Shown here: positions 7,596-14,680 of the stretch, one piece after another
Position numbering within the stretch: position 1 is the stretch's first letter
Layout: the number at the start of each line of letters is the position of its first letter
Source of the DNA: an uncultured Mollicutes bacterium
Lineage (GTDB): Bacteria > Bacillota_I > Bacilli_A > ML615J-28 > CAG-313
Length of the DNA stretch: 14,729 bases
Assembly: GCA_900539265.1 (NCBI GenBank)
Contig: UQBM01000035.1
Span: forward strand, 1 to 14,729
Direction: 5' to 3'
Notes under the pieces: generated by a model
Databases searched by the model: none
Told to the model about the DNA's origin: nothing
What the model saw: only the letters and a program-made list of their open reading frames with translations
Made by a program: the position numbers and the translations under genes

Positions 7596-7634
7596 AAAAA
7601 GTCATTACGGAAGCAATTCTGTAATGACTTTTTT
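7596..7634. terminator. Strong bidirectional terminator hairpin
   Basis: AAAAAGTCATTACGGAA and TTCTGTAATGACTTTTT form a 17-bp stem (one G-T pair) capped by GCAA, a GNRA tetraloop. It has A before and T after, so it can stop transcription in both directions. It shields the plus-strand genes from the backbone side and the reverse. Confidence 0.85.
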
Positions 7635-7718
7635 CTATGCGGTGAGAGTTAACAGTTTGTTTACTGGACTTTTTTCTCTTTCTGTGGTAGTGTGTTGTGC
7701 TAACAGGAGGTGCATCAC

Positions 7719-7985
7719 ATGAACAACCCAATAAAAGAACTATGGCACGGTAACATAATACCGCAAGAGGACAGTCGAACAAACTCCAAGGAGATGAAGG
7801 AACTGCTCGGCTACATGGCAAGGCATCACGAGGATTTGGAAAAGACCTTCACCGACGAGCAGAAAGAAACATTCGAGAAGTTCCACGATTGCTGGAGCGA
7901 GTATATGAGCCTTGCCGAAGCAGCTATCTTCGAGTATGCCTTCAAATTAGGAATGCAGATAGCGATAGAAACCTTAATTAAGTGA
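7719..7985 (+). CDS. DUF6809-like small protein of mobile elements
   Basis: An 88-residue acidic helical protein beginning MNNPIKELWHGNI and ending in AAIFEYAFKLGMQIAIETLI. This pattern (short N-terminal segment with W/Y-GNI, a central helix with F-T-D-E-Q, and a C-terminal Y-F-LG helix) is that of the DUF6809 family, common in conjugative and integrative elements of gut Clostridia and related Bacillota. I recall this from family knowledge and did not search. The ATG at 7719 is chosen over a GTG at 7710 because AGGAGG (7705-7710) is 8 bases before the ATG and the GTG would sit in it. The gene stands alone between two terminators. No molecular function is known; there is no catalytic motif. 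Confidence 0.8.
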   Translation: MNNPIKELWHGNIIPQEDSRTNSKEMKELLGYMARHHEDLEKTFTDEQKETFEKFHDCWSEYMSLAEAAIFEYAFKLGMQIAIETLIK

Positions 7986-7994
7986 AAGCAAGGA

Positions 7995-8034
7995 AATCCA
8001 TCATGGACAAGAGTCTGTGATGGATTATCTTTTT
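7995..8034 (+). terminator. Terminator after the DUF6809-like gene
   Basis: AATCCATCA and TGATGGATT form a 9-bp stem. Inside it GGAC and GTCT pair around AAGA, and a T-rich run follows (to 8034). It lies 9 bases after the stop codon. Confidence 0.8.
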
Positions 8035-8135
8035 CATACTGGACTGAAATATCAATTGTTTAGGAATTATTCACACGAAAATAGACTTTTTGACCACAAA
8101 TCAATCAAAAATTCAAAACAAAATAGCAAAATCTC

Positions 8136-8164
8136 TTGTAATTATTTATGCGATGATGTATAAT
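8136..8164 (+). promoter_or_regulatory. Promoter of the regulator-helicase module
   Basis: TTGTAA (8136-8141) and TATAAT (8159-8164) are 17 bases apart. The regulator ATG follows at 8196 with GAGGTG before it. The -35 box matches 4 of 6 consensus bases. Since the first gene encodes a Cro/CI-type protein, self-regulation at this site is plausible, but no clear operator palindrome was seen. Confidence 0.65.
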
Positions 8165-8195
8165 GGTATAAAAGATTTATATTTCGAGGTGCAAC

Positions 8196-8405
8196 ATGGC
8201 TATTTGTTACAACAAACTATGGAAGCTTTTAATAGATCGAAAAATGAAAAAGAAGGATTTGCTTGAACAAGCCGGAATCAGTCGTGGAACATTAACTAAG
8301 CTCAACAAAGATGAAAATGTTTCAACTGAAACCCTTGTTCGTATTTGTACTGCTTTAAAATGCGATATCAGCGATATTGTTGAAATCACTGATATTGAGA
8401 ATTAA
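8196..8405 (+). CDS. Small Cro/CI-type HTH transcriptional regulator
   Basis: A 69-residue protein made of one helix-turn-helix domain. MKKKDLLEQAGISRGTLTKL (about residues 17-36) is the recognition unit, followed by VSTETLVRICTALKCDISDIVEI, the classic end of the XRE fold (YozG-like, HTH_26 group). No sensor or dimer extension is present. The start at 8196 has GAGGTG 5 bases upstream. It is the first gene after the promoter and stands 12 bases before the ATG of the next gene, so it is likely the regulator of the module. The length is usual for this group, which is common on mobile elements and in front of toxin, defence and phage genes. Identity of the fold is sure; the target is not. Confidence 0.92.
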   Translation: MAICYNKLWKLLIDRKMKKKDLLEQAGISRGTLTKLNKDENVSTETLVRICTALKCDISDIVEITDIEN

Positions 8406-8417
8406 TAGAGGTTTGTT

Positions 8418-8597
8418 ATGACAGAAATAGAAAAGATTGCTTAAGCAAAATCATTTATTGATAAATTAGCCATCGGTATTGATCCTACTGACGGCACACT
8501 TATCCCCGACGGCGAGGTTGCGCTTAACCCAAGACTATCCAAATGCTTTTTATATGTAGCGGATATCTTATCTAAAATTATTGAAAATCCGTCTGCC
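8418..8597 (+). pseudogene. Severed 5' end of the partner gene, TAA at codon 9
   Basis: An ATG at 8418 with AGAGG 6 bases before it opens MTEIEKIA and then meets TAA (8442-8444). The same frame continues without stop through AKSFIDKLAIGIDPTDGTLI, then IPDGEVALNPRLSKCFLYVADIL and on into the 251-codon frame from 8598 to 9353. The part after the TAA is protein-like and resembles the N-terminus I know from relatives of this protein (AK-FLDKLA-G-P-DGT-IP). The native gene was therefore probably 8418-9353, 311 residues. A single change CAA to TAA would explain the stop. It may be a real nonsense mutation or a sequencing or assembly error. Confidence 0.7.
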
Positions 8598-9353
8598 TTG
8601 ACAGAAATGTATAAGACTAACGAGTGGATTGTCACGCCCGATGTTCTTGCAAGAATCGAATGCTCTGCGTTGAGAGTGGGCATAAGCACTTTTGCAAAGC
8701 GAGTAAACGATGCGTTAAGATCAACTCGTAAATTTACCGCAACCGAGATAAACAATTGGCTTTTGCATGAAGGATATTTGACGAGAATTGCAACGAGCGA
8801 TAATAAGATGACCAAACGCCCTACACAAAAAGGAGTTAATCTCGGTATTACCACGGATGAGGTAATAAAGGACAACGGCCGAGCAAAATACTATGTTCGA
8901 TGCAATGTGAACGCTCAACGCTTCATAAGAGATCATCTTTCGGAAATTATCGAATTCTCTAAAACTTCTGTAGCATATTCGAATACAACAGTTAAACGCA
9001 AGCCATCCGAGCCATTTGAAATCACTCAAGCAGAGCTTGAAAAATTTGAATTCTCCGAAACACCTTTGATGATAAGTCAGATTACTGACAGAATAAATGC
9101 GTTAAAGATAAACACGAGCGCAGCGAAATTAAAAGCGACGGATATTACAGAGTGGTTATTGAGCGTTGGAATTCTGAAAGTGGTTTCGCTTGATGCAAAG
9201 AACTATAAATTGCCAAGCGATATTGGTAGTGAAATGGGTATTAGCGTTGAGCGCAGAAGCAGTAGCAACGGTGAGTATAGCATTGCTCTTTACAATATCG
9301 AAGCGCAAAAATTTATAATAGATAACTTGCACGCAATTGTAAGAATCATTTGA
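8598..9353 (+). CDS. Partner protein with two tandem copies of one domain
   Basis: This is the remaining open part of a gene that probably began at 8418. A domain of about 108 residues occurs twice: residues 11-118 and 141-248 of this frame. Matching anchors are FTATEINNWLLHEGYLTRI against LKATDITEWLLSVGILKVV, and NVNAQRFIRDHLSEII against NIEAQKFIIDNLHAIV, about 131 residues apart. Each copy looks like helices, then a short beta part (T-K-R-P/K-L-P ... G), then a closing helix, resembling winged-helix DNA-binding domains. This is an impression only. The TTG at 8598 and the ATG at 8607 both lack a ribosome site, so expression of the truncated form is doubtful. The gene is 22 bases before the helicase gene and in the same transcript. 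Function is unknown; I infer a partner of the helicase. Confidence 0.7.
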   Translation: MTEMYKTNEWIVTPDVLARIECSALRVGISTFAKRVNDALRSTRKFTATEINNWLLHEGYLTRIATSDNKMTKRPTQKGVNLGITTDEVIKDNGRAKYYVRCNVNAQRFIRDHLSEIIEFSKTSVAYSNTTVKRKPSEPFEITQAELEKFEFSETPLMISQITDRINALKINTSAAKLKATDITEWLLSVGILKVVSLDAKNYKLPSDIGSEMGISVERRSSSNGEYSIALYNIEAQKFIIDNLHAIVRII

Positions 9354-9375
9354 TAAGAACAATTTGGAGGCCAAT

Positions 9376-12300
9376 ATGGCAAAAAGCATAGTATTCTTTG
9401 ACACAGAAATAAGTGTCCATGAAAACAAAATACTTGATATAGGCGCGGTCAGAGGTGACAAAACTGTTTTTCATTCTCCTTCCGTGTCGGAGTTTTGTGC
9501 CTTCGTGGCAGGTGTGGAGTTCCTATGCGGTCACAATGTAGTTCACCACGATATGAAGCATATCAATCCACACATTGGAGATGCTCTGCATCAGAAAGTA
9601 ATAGATACGCTCTATCTTTCTCCTCTGATGTTCCCCAAGCGTCCTTACCACAAGCTACTTAAGGATGATAAGCTTTATGTAGAGGAATTAAATAATCCCG
9701 TTAACGACAGCCATAAAGCATCCTCCTTGTTTTACGACGAAGTAAATGCATTTTATCAGTTGTCAAAAAATCGCAAAATGATATATTGCGGTTTGCTTTA
9801 TAACCATCCGGAATTCCAAGGATTTTTTGACTATGTGGATTTCAAGCCTTATAAATATAATTTAGCACAACTGATTAGTGATGAATTTTCAGGAAGGATA
9901 TGTGCAAACGCAGATTTAGATGTTCTCATAAAGCACTATCCCGTAGAATTGGCGTATGCACTCGCTTTAGTTGGTTGTGATGATCATTATTCTACTACAC
10001 CGCCTTGGCTTCTCTATAACTATCCCAAAATTGAGAATGTTATCAAATTTTTATGTAACACTCCATGTGAAGAACATTGTGAATACTGTCGCAACGCGCT
10101 TGATATTCATAAGTGGCTGAAAACCTTCTTCGGTTATCTTGGCTTCCGTAAGTTTGCCGGTGATGAGATCTCGTTGCAAGAAGTTGCCGCACAAGCAGCC
10201 GTTGATGGAAAATCGCTTCTTGCCGTATTCCCGACAGGTGGTGGAAAGTCAATCACCTTCCAATTACCTGCACTGATGGCAGGGAGAGCAACGCATGGTC
10301 TTACGGTTGTAATTTCTCCTCTTCAGTCGTTAATGAAAGACCAAGTTGACAACCTTGTAGAGAAAGGCATCGAGGGCGCAGTAACCATCAATGGAATGAT
10401 GAATCCCATTGAACGCGCAGATGCTATCGAAAGAGTAAAAAATGGCAAAGCATCTCTGCTTTACATATCCCCCGAACAGCTTCGTTCAAAAACGATAGAG
10501 CGACTCTTGATGTCGCGCAATATCGTGCGTTTTGTTATCGATGAAGCGCATTGTTTCTCTGCTTGGGGGCAGGACTTCAGAGTGGATTATTTGTATATCG
10601 GTGATTTCATCCGCAAACTTCAAAAGGATAAGAAAACCGAGCGTAAACCCATCCCCGTGTCCTGTTTTACTGCAACAGCAAAGCAAAAGGTTATCTCTGA
10701 CATATGCGATTATTTCTATAAAAAACTCGATTTGACATTGGAAATCTTCGCTTCCAAAGCCACGAGAGAAAACCTTCATTATACCGTCTTACACAAAGAA
10801 ACGGATGAAGAAAAATACAGTGCATTAAGAACGCTGATTGCTCAAAAGCAATGTCCGACGATTGTTTATGTTTCACGAACAAAACGCACATTTGAGCTTG
10901 CCGCCAAACTAACGAGCGATGGTTTTAAAGCTCTTCCGTACAACGGAAAGATGGATGCCAACGATAAGATTATCAATCAAGAGGCATTCATGAACAACGA
11001 GGTATCCATTATTGTAGCAACCTCGGCTTTTGGTATGGGTGTTGACAAGAGCGATGTAAAGCTTGTTATACACTATGATATATCGGACTCCCTTGAAAAT
11101 TATGTTCAGGAAGCAGGTAGAGCCGGACGAGATCAATCCTTGCAAGCTGAATGCTATGTTCTTTTTAACGATAACGATCTTGATAAGCATTTCATATTGC
11201 TGAATCAAACGAAATTGAGCATCAGCCAAATTCAGCAAGTATGGAAAGCTATCAAGGATCTCACGCAAAATCGCCCCAATATATGCTGTTCTGCTCTCGA
11301 AATCGCGCGTCAGGCAGGATGGGATGACTCGGCAGGATCTGAAATGGAAACCCGTGTCAGAACTGCCATTTCAGCACTTGAAACCGCAGGATATATTGTG
11401 CGAGGCAGAAATGTACCGAAGGTGTTTGCTACGAGCATACGTGCGAAGGATATGACAGAAGCCTCTTATCGCATTCGAAGTTCATCCCTCTTTTCCGAAG
11501 AACAACGCACGGCAGCTCTGCGCATAATTAAATCCTTAATATCAAGCCGTAGTATCGCTACGGCAGGCAACGATGAAGCAGAATCACGCATAGATTATCT
11601 TGCCGACAATCTTGCACTGTCAAAAGAAGCCGTTATTGAGGCAATCAATTTGATGCGTCAGGAAGGTCTGTTGGAAGATTACAGCGATATGTCCGCATAC
11701 ATTAACGATTCGGACAGCCACCATAAGTCGTCGCTGATTCTCGAAAGATTTGCAAAGCTTGAACGCTTCATTCTCTCAAAGATTGATGACGAGGGTGCTA
11801 ATTTCGGATTTAAAGAATTAAACGAGTCTGCCCAAGCAGAAGGAATTACCACGTCAACAATAAAGAATATAAAAACCATTCTCTATTTTCTTTCTATTAA
11901 GAACTATATTCACAAAGAAGAAAATCGAGATAGTGTTTCCGTGGATGTAGTTCCGGCATTGGGTCTTAAAAACTTGATGGACAAGTTTGAGAGGCGTATT
12001 GAACTGTGCAGATTCATACTTGCCGAGCTGTATGCAAAAGCTGAGCAGAAAGAAAAAGAAGCAGAGGGCGAGGATCTAAAGCCTGTTGTCTTTTCTCTGG
12101 TGGGACTTTATAAAGAATATCAAAACACGCCTAAATTGAACATAGGAGGAATACCTGTTGAACTAAGCGATGTCGAGGATGCTCTTCTGTATATGTCCAA
12201 GATCGGTGCGCTGAAACTTGAAGGCGGATTCCTCGTTCTCTACAATGCCATGGAAATCAAGCGTATCGTAAGAGATAACCGAATTAAATACAAGGTTGAC

Positions 12301-14193
12301 GATTATAGATTGCTTGACGAATTTTATAAGCAAAAAATCCGTCAAATCCACATCGTAGGTGAGTACGCAAATCTTATGGTGCGCGATTATGATGCCGCCT
12401 TGCAGTTTGTTCAGGATTACTTCAATATGGAATTCAAAAAATTCATTGCGAAGTATTTTAAGGGAGAGCGCGCAAAAGAGATTGAGCGAAATATCACACC
12501 CGACAGATATAATCAGCTGTTTGGTGATCTTTCCGATATACAAGAGGAAATTATCAACGATATATCCAAATATATAGTTGTTGCAGCCGGTCCCGGAAGT
12601 GGAAAAACAAGAGTCCTTGTTCATAAGCTCGCTTCTCTTTATCAGTTAGAGGATGTTAAGCATGAGCAGATGCTTATGCTGACTTTCTCACGAGCTGCGG
12701 CTACCGAATTTAAAAAACGGTTACATACGCTTATTGGAAATGCAGCGAATTTCATCGAAATCAAAACATTCCACTCCTACTGCTTTGATTTGCTCGGCAA
12801 GATCGGAACGCTTGAAGCATCGGAAAACATTGTTAGAGATGCCGCCGAAATGATTCGCAACGGAGAGGTAGAGCAAGGTAAAATTACCAAGACCGTTCTC
12901 GTTATTGATGAGGCGCAAGATATGGACGAGCATGAATTCGCTCTCGTTCGTGCTTTGATGGCTCAAAATGACGATATGCGAATTATAGCCGTTGGCGATG
13001 ACGATCAAAACATCTATGAGTTCCGTGGCTCTAATTCTGTTCATTTAAGAACGCTGATCGAACAGTACGGCGCAAACAAATACGAAATGGTCGAAAATTA
13101 TCGTAGCAAAGCTAATGTTGTTGCATTGGCGAATGCGTTTGCGGAAACGATTACGAATCGTATGAAGGTTGCTCCCGTGGAGCCTGTTACCGAGGAAACA
13201 GGAGTTGTAAAAATCACACGCCATACTTCTGCTAATATGGAAGAAGCAGTCGTTCAAAATCTAATTGCAACATATACTGGCGGCAGAGCTTGTGTACTTA
13301 CGAACACCAATGATGAGGCACTTCGCATAATGGGATTGCTTTTGAAATACGGAAAACGCGCAAAGCTTATACAATCGCTTGACGGCTTCAAATTAATCAA
13401 TCTCGTAGAGGTGCGAGTATTCCTTAACGCTATTAAAAAAGATCTGCATTCGCCTGTTATCCCCGACGAGATATGGAATAAGGCGAAAAAGGAACTCTTT
13501 AGCAAGTACTATAATAGCTCGTGTATTGATAATATTCGCAAGCTTGTGCTTGATTTTGAAGCCACTCATTCGGTAAAATACATTTCCGATTTGGAGGAAT
13601 TCATAAGCGAATCAAACTATGAAGATTTTTATGTTGATAGCGAAGCAGAGGTAATCTATGTTTCGACCATACATAAATCCAAAGGGCGTGAGTTTGATAG
13701 CGTATATATGATGCTCAAGGATGCCCACGGAAAGAACGATGAGGAACGCAGAAAGCTATATGTCGGTATGACAAGAGCAAAGAGCAATCTATTCATTCAT
13801 GCCAACACCGATTTATTTGCAAAATATATTCTCCCCGATGTAATTCATGTTGCTGATAGCAACGATTATAGTGAGCCGTCGGAAATCGTATTGCAAACAA
13901 CGCACAGAGATGTTGTTCTCGATTATTTCAAAAACAAAAAGGAACTCATATTCGATTTGAGAAGCGGCACCGCATTAAAGATAGACGATGTATATCTCAG
14001 TGCCGAACTTCACGGTCGAGATGTGCGCGTGGCAAAATTCTCAAAAACCTTTGTGGAGATGCTCGAAAAACTTAAAAACAAAGGTTATGCTCCTACATCG
14101 TCAGAAGTTCGTTTCATTGTAGCATGGAAAGGTGAGGAAGATGATCAGGAAACCCCGATTCTTCTTACCGACATCCATTTTCAAAAACAATAA
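9376..14193 (+). CDS. Exonuclease-RecQ-UvrD fusion helicase, 1605 aa
   Basis: One protein with two motors. Residues 1-130: DnaQ-like DEDD exonuclease with FFDTE (Asp9, Glu11), CGHNVVHHD (Asp59) and SHKASSLFYD (His113, Asp121; spacing 8, not the usual 5). Residues 227-238: CNTPCEEHCEYC, a CX3CX3CX2C zinc motif. About 250-600: RecQ-type SF2 helicase with TGGGKS (287-292), SPLQSLMKDQ (314-323), DEAHCFSAWGQDFR (389-402), FTATA (431-435) and QEAGRAGRD (578-586). About 600-1045: helical and winged-helix-like part; the usual RecQ zinc cluster is absent. About 1050-1475: UvrD/PcrA-type SF1 helicase with AGPGSGKT (1071-1078), LTFSRAAATEF, IDEAQD (1177-1182), GDDDQNIYEFRG (1207-1218), NYRS, STIHKSKGREFD and YVGMTRAK. 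A small C-terminal domain follows. The ATG at 9376 has GGAGG 5 bases before it; an upstream TTG at 9364 overlaps that site. Predicted role: unwinding and trimming DNA, in repair, element maintenance or defence. Confidence 0.93.
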   Translation: MAKSIVFFDTEISVHENKILDIGAVRGDKTVFHSPSVSEFCAFVAGVEFLCGHNVVHHDMKHINPHIGDALHQKVIDTLYLSPLMFPKRPYHKLLKDDKLYVEELNNPVNDSHKASSLFYDEVNAFYQLSKNRKMIYCGLLYNHPEFQGFFDYVDFKPYKYNLAQLISDEFSGRICANADLDVLIKHYPVELAYALALVGCDDHYSTTPPWLLYNYPKIENVIKFLCNTPCEEHCEYCRNALDIHKWLKTFFGYLGFRKFAGDEISLQEVAAQAAVDGKSLLAVFPTGGGKSITFQLPALMAGRATHGLTVVISPLQSLMKDQVDNLVEKGIEGAVTINGMMNPIERADAIERVKNGKASLLYISPEQLRSKTIERLLMSRNIVRFVIDEAHCFSAWGQDFRVDYLYIGDFIRKLQKDKKTERKPIPVSCFTATAKQKVISDICDYFYKKLDLTLEIFASKATRENLHYTVLHKETDEEKYSALRTLIAQKQCPTIVYVSRTKRTFELAAKLTSDGFKALPYNGKMDANDKIINQEAFMNNEVSIIVATSAFGMGVDKSDVKLVIHYDISDSLENYVQEAGRAGRDQSLQAECYVLFNDNDLDKHFILLNQTKLSISQIQQVWKAIKDLTQNRPNICCSALEIARQAGWDDSAGSEMETRVRTAISALETAGYIVRGRNVPKVFATSIRAKDMTEASYRIRSSSLFSEEQRTAALRIIKSLISSRSIATAGNDEAESRIDYLADNLALSKEAVIEAINLMRQEGLLEDYSDMSAYINDSDSHHKSSLILERFAKLERFILSKIDDEGANFGFKELNESAQAEGITTSTIKNIKTILYFLSIKNYIHKEENRDSVSVDVVPALGLKNLMDKFERRIELCRFILAELYAKAEQKEKEAEGEDLKPVVFSLVGLYKEYQNTPKLNIGGIPVELSDVEDALLYMSKIGALKLEGGFLVLYNAMEIKRIVRDNRIKYKVDDYRLLDEFYKQKIRQIHIVGEYANLMVRDYDAALQFVQDYFNMEFKKFIAKYFKGERAKEIERNITPDRYNQLFGDLSDIQEEIINDISKYIVVAAGPGSGKTRVLVHKLASLYQLEDVKHEQMLMLTFSRAAATEFKKRLHTLIGNAANFIEIKTFHSYCFDLLGKIGTLEASENIVRDAAEMIRNGEVEQGKITKTVLVIDEAQDMDEHEFALVRALMAQNDDMRIIAVGDDDQNIYEFRGSNSVHLRTLIEQYGANKYEMVENYRSKANVVALANAFAETITNRMKVAPVEPVTEETGVVKITRHTSANMEEAVVQNLIATYTGGRACVLTNTNDEALRIMGLLLKYGKRAKLIQSLDGFKLINLVEVRVFLNAIKKDLHSPVIPDEIWNKAKKELFSKYYNSSCIDNIRKLVLDFEATHSVKYISDLEEFISESNYEDFYVDSEAEVIYVSTIHKSKGREFDSVYMMLKDAHGKNDEERRKLYVGMTRAKSNLFIHANTDLFAKYILPDVIHVADSNDYSEPSEIVLQTTHRDVVLDYFKNKKELIFDLRSGTALKIDDVYLSAELHGRDVRVAKFSKTFVEMLEKLKNKGYAPTSSEVRFIVAWKGEEDDQETPILLTDIHFQKQ

Positions 14194-14202
14194 CTAAATG
14201 TT

Positions 14203-14243
14203 CAAGGTCACACAAGTATGATTGCTTGTGTGACCTTGTTTTT
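14203..14243 (+). terminator. Terminator closing the helicase module
   Basis: A perfect 14-bp stem CAAGGTCACACAAG / CTTGTGTGACCTTG around an 8-base loop, then TTTTT. It begins 9 bases after the helicase stop codon. Confidence 0.92.
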
Positions 14244-14352
14244 GAAAGCAAAAAATCCGTGACAATCCAGGAAGCAACATAACGGTGTTTTAGACCGATT
14301 GTGTCAAACTAAATATTATTTCCCAAAACCGAAAAAAATATTCAAAAAGGTC
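14244..14352. other. Spacer between helicase module and ncRNA, no gene seen
   Basis: About 110 bases with no start codon plus ribosome site. A weak nested hairpin can form (ACAAT near 14273 with ATTGT near 14300, and inside it CGGT/ACCG). I find no convincing function. The next promoter starts at 14353. Confidence 0.4.
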
Positions 14353-14381
14353 TTGACAAATTTTTCCGAGTATGATAAAAT
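14353..14381 (+). promoter_or_regulatory. Strong extended -10 promoter of the ncRNA
   Basis: TTGACA (14353-14358), a 17-base spacer, then TGATAAAAT (TG at 14373-14374, -10 box 14376-14381). A full-consensus -35 and an extended -10 indicate a strong sigma-A promoter. No ribosome site and start codon follow within 250 bases, which argues that the product is an RNA or a long leader. Confidence 0.85.
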
Positions 14382-14385
14382 AAAG

Positions 14386-14622
14386 CCCCTCACAAAGATG
14401 AGGTCTTGAAAATTGAATAGATGTAATTGTGTGCCTATGCTATCAGCCGCCGAGCATTCGTATTTCGGTTTGAGTATTGATAGCCCCCACAAGAGTTTTG
14501 ATAAAGACTCGTATCTAATTTTACATATGTAAGGCACGGAGCATCATTTTTAAGCGAACAAAGTGCCATTCGCTTTTTGGTGTTTCGTGACTCGTATGCA
14601 AAAACAGATACGGGTCTTTTTG
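14386..14622 (+). ncRNA. Candidate structured non-coding RNA or long leader
   Basis: Between the promoter and a T-run at 14617-14621 there is no supported ORF but dense secondary structure. It has a 5' hairpin CCTCA/TGAGG (14388-14403), a stem GCTATCA/TGATAGC (14439-14445 with 14478-14484) enclosing a CCGA/TCGG hairpin, and a small TTAC/GTAA hairpin (about 14521-14532). It also has a 12-bp stem CACGGAGCATCA / TGGTGTTTCGTG (14535-14546 with 14578-14589) enclosing AAGCGA/TCGCTT, and an outer 13-bp stem AAGACTCGTATCT / AGATACGGGTCTT (14504-14516 with 14606-14618). Every pair was checked by eye, G-T allowed. GGCAC (14533-14537) and GTGCC (14563-14567) could form an alternative or pseudoknot. I recall similar intergenic sequence in conjugative elements of gut Bacillota but cannot name an RNA family. 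Confidence 0.65.
14589..14622 (+). terminator. Intrinsic terminator of the ncRNA
   Basis: GACTCGTAT (14589-14597) pairs with ATACGGGTC (14608-14616) over 9 bp with one T-G pair, followed by TTTTT. The right arm can instead pair with a second copy of GACTCGTAT at 14506-14514, giving a longer stem. Confidence 0.75.
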
Positions 14623-14654
14623 TTTTGCAAAAAGCCGCCCTACATAAAAACTTG

Positions 14655-14680
14655 AAAGGTGGTGATGCCGATGATATAAA
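14655..14680 (+). pseudogene. Ribosome site and start of a broken gene
   Basis: AAAGGTGG (14655-14662) is followed 8 bases later by ATG (14671), then ATA TAA. The signal is that of a real gene start, but the frame ends after two codons, exactly where the repeat-bearing sequence at 14681 begins. A gene downstream of the ncRNA was probably interrupted here, or its start lies beyond the window. Confidence 0.45.

Noticed and set aside
7528..7722. Open frame of 64 codons on plus before the DUF6809-like gene
   Set aside because: It runs through the terminator hairpin at 7596-7633 and over the ribosome site of the real gene, and has no ribosome site of its own.
8418..9353. Altered genetic code in which TAA is read as an amino acid
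   Set aside because: TAA ends several sure genes here (rplT, rpmI, infC), and TGG and TGA are used in the standard way; a point mutation is the simpler reading.
8441..9461. Several minus-strand frames across the partner gene
   Set aside because: They mirror a plus-strand gene with clear internal protein repeats and carry no recognisable motif.
12163..12624. Minus-strand frame of 153 codons inside the helicase gene
   Set aside because: The plus strand here encodes the start of the UvrD-type motor with its Walker A motif; the other strand is an antisense shadow.
14244..14352. Weak nested inverted repeats as an origin of transfer
   Set aside because: Stems of 4-6 bp with mismatches, no relaxase gene in the window and no known nick-site sequence.
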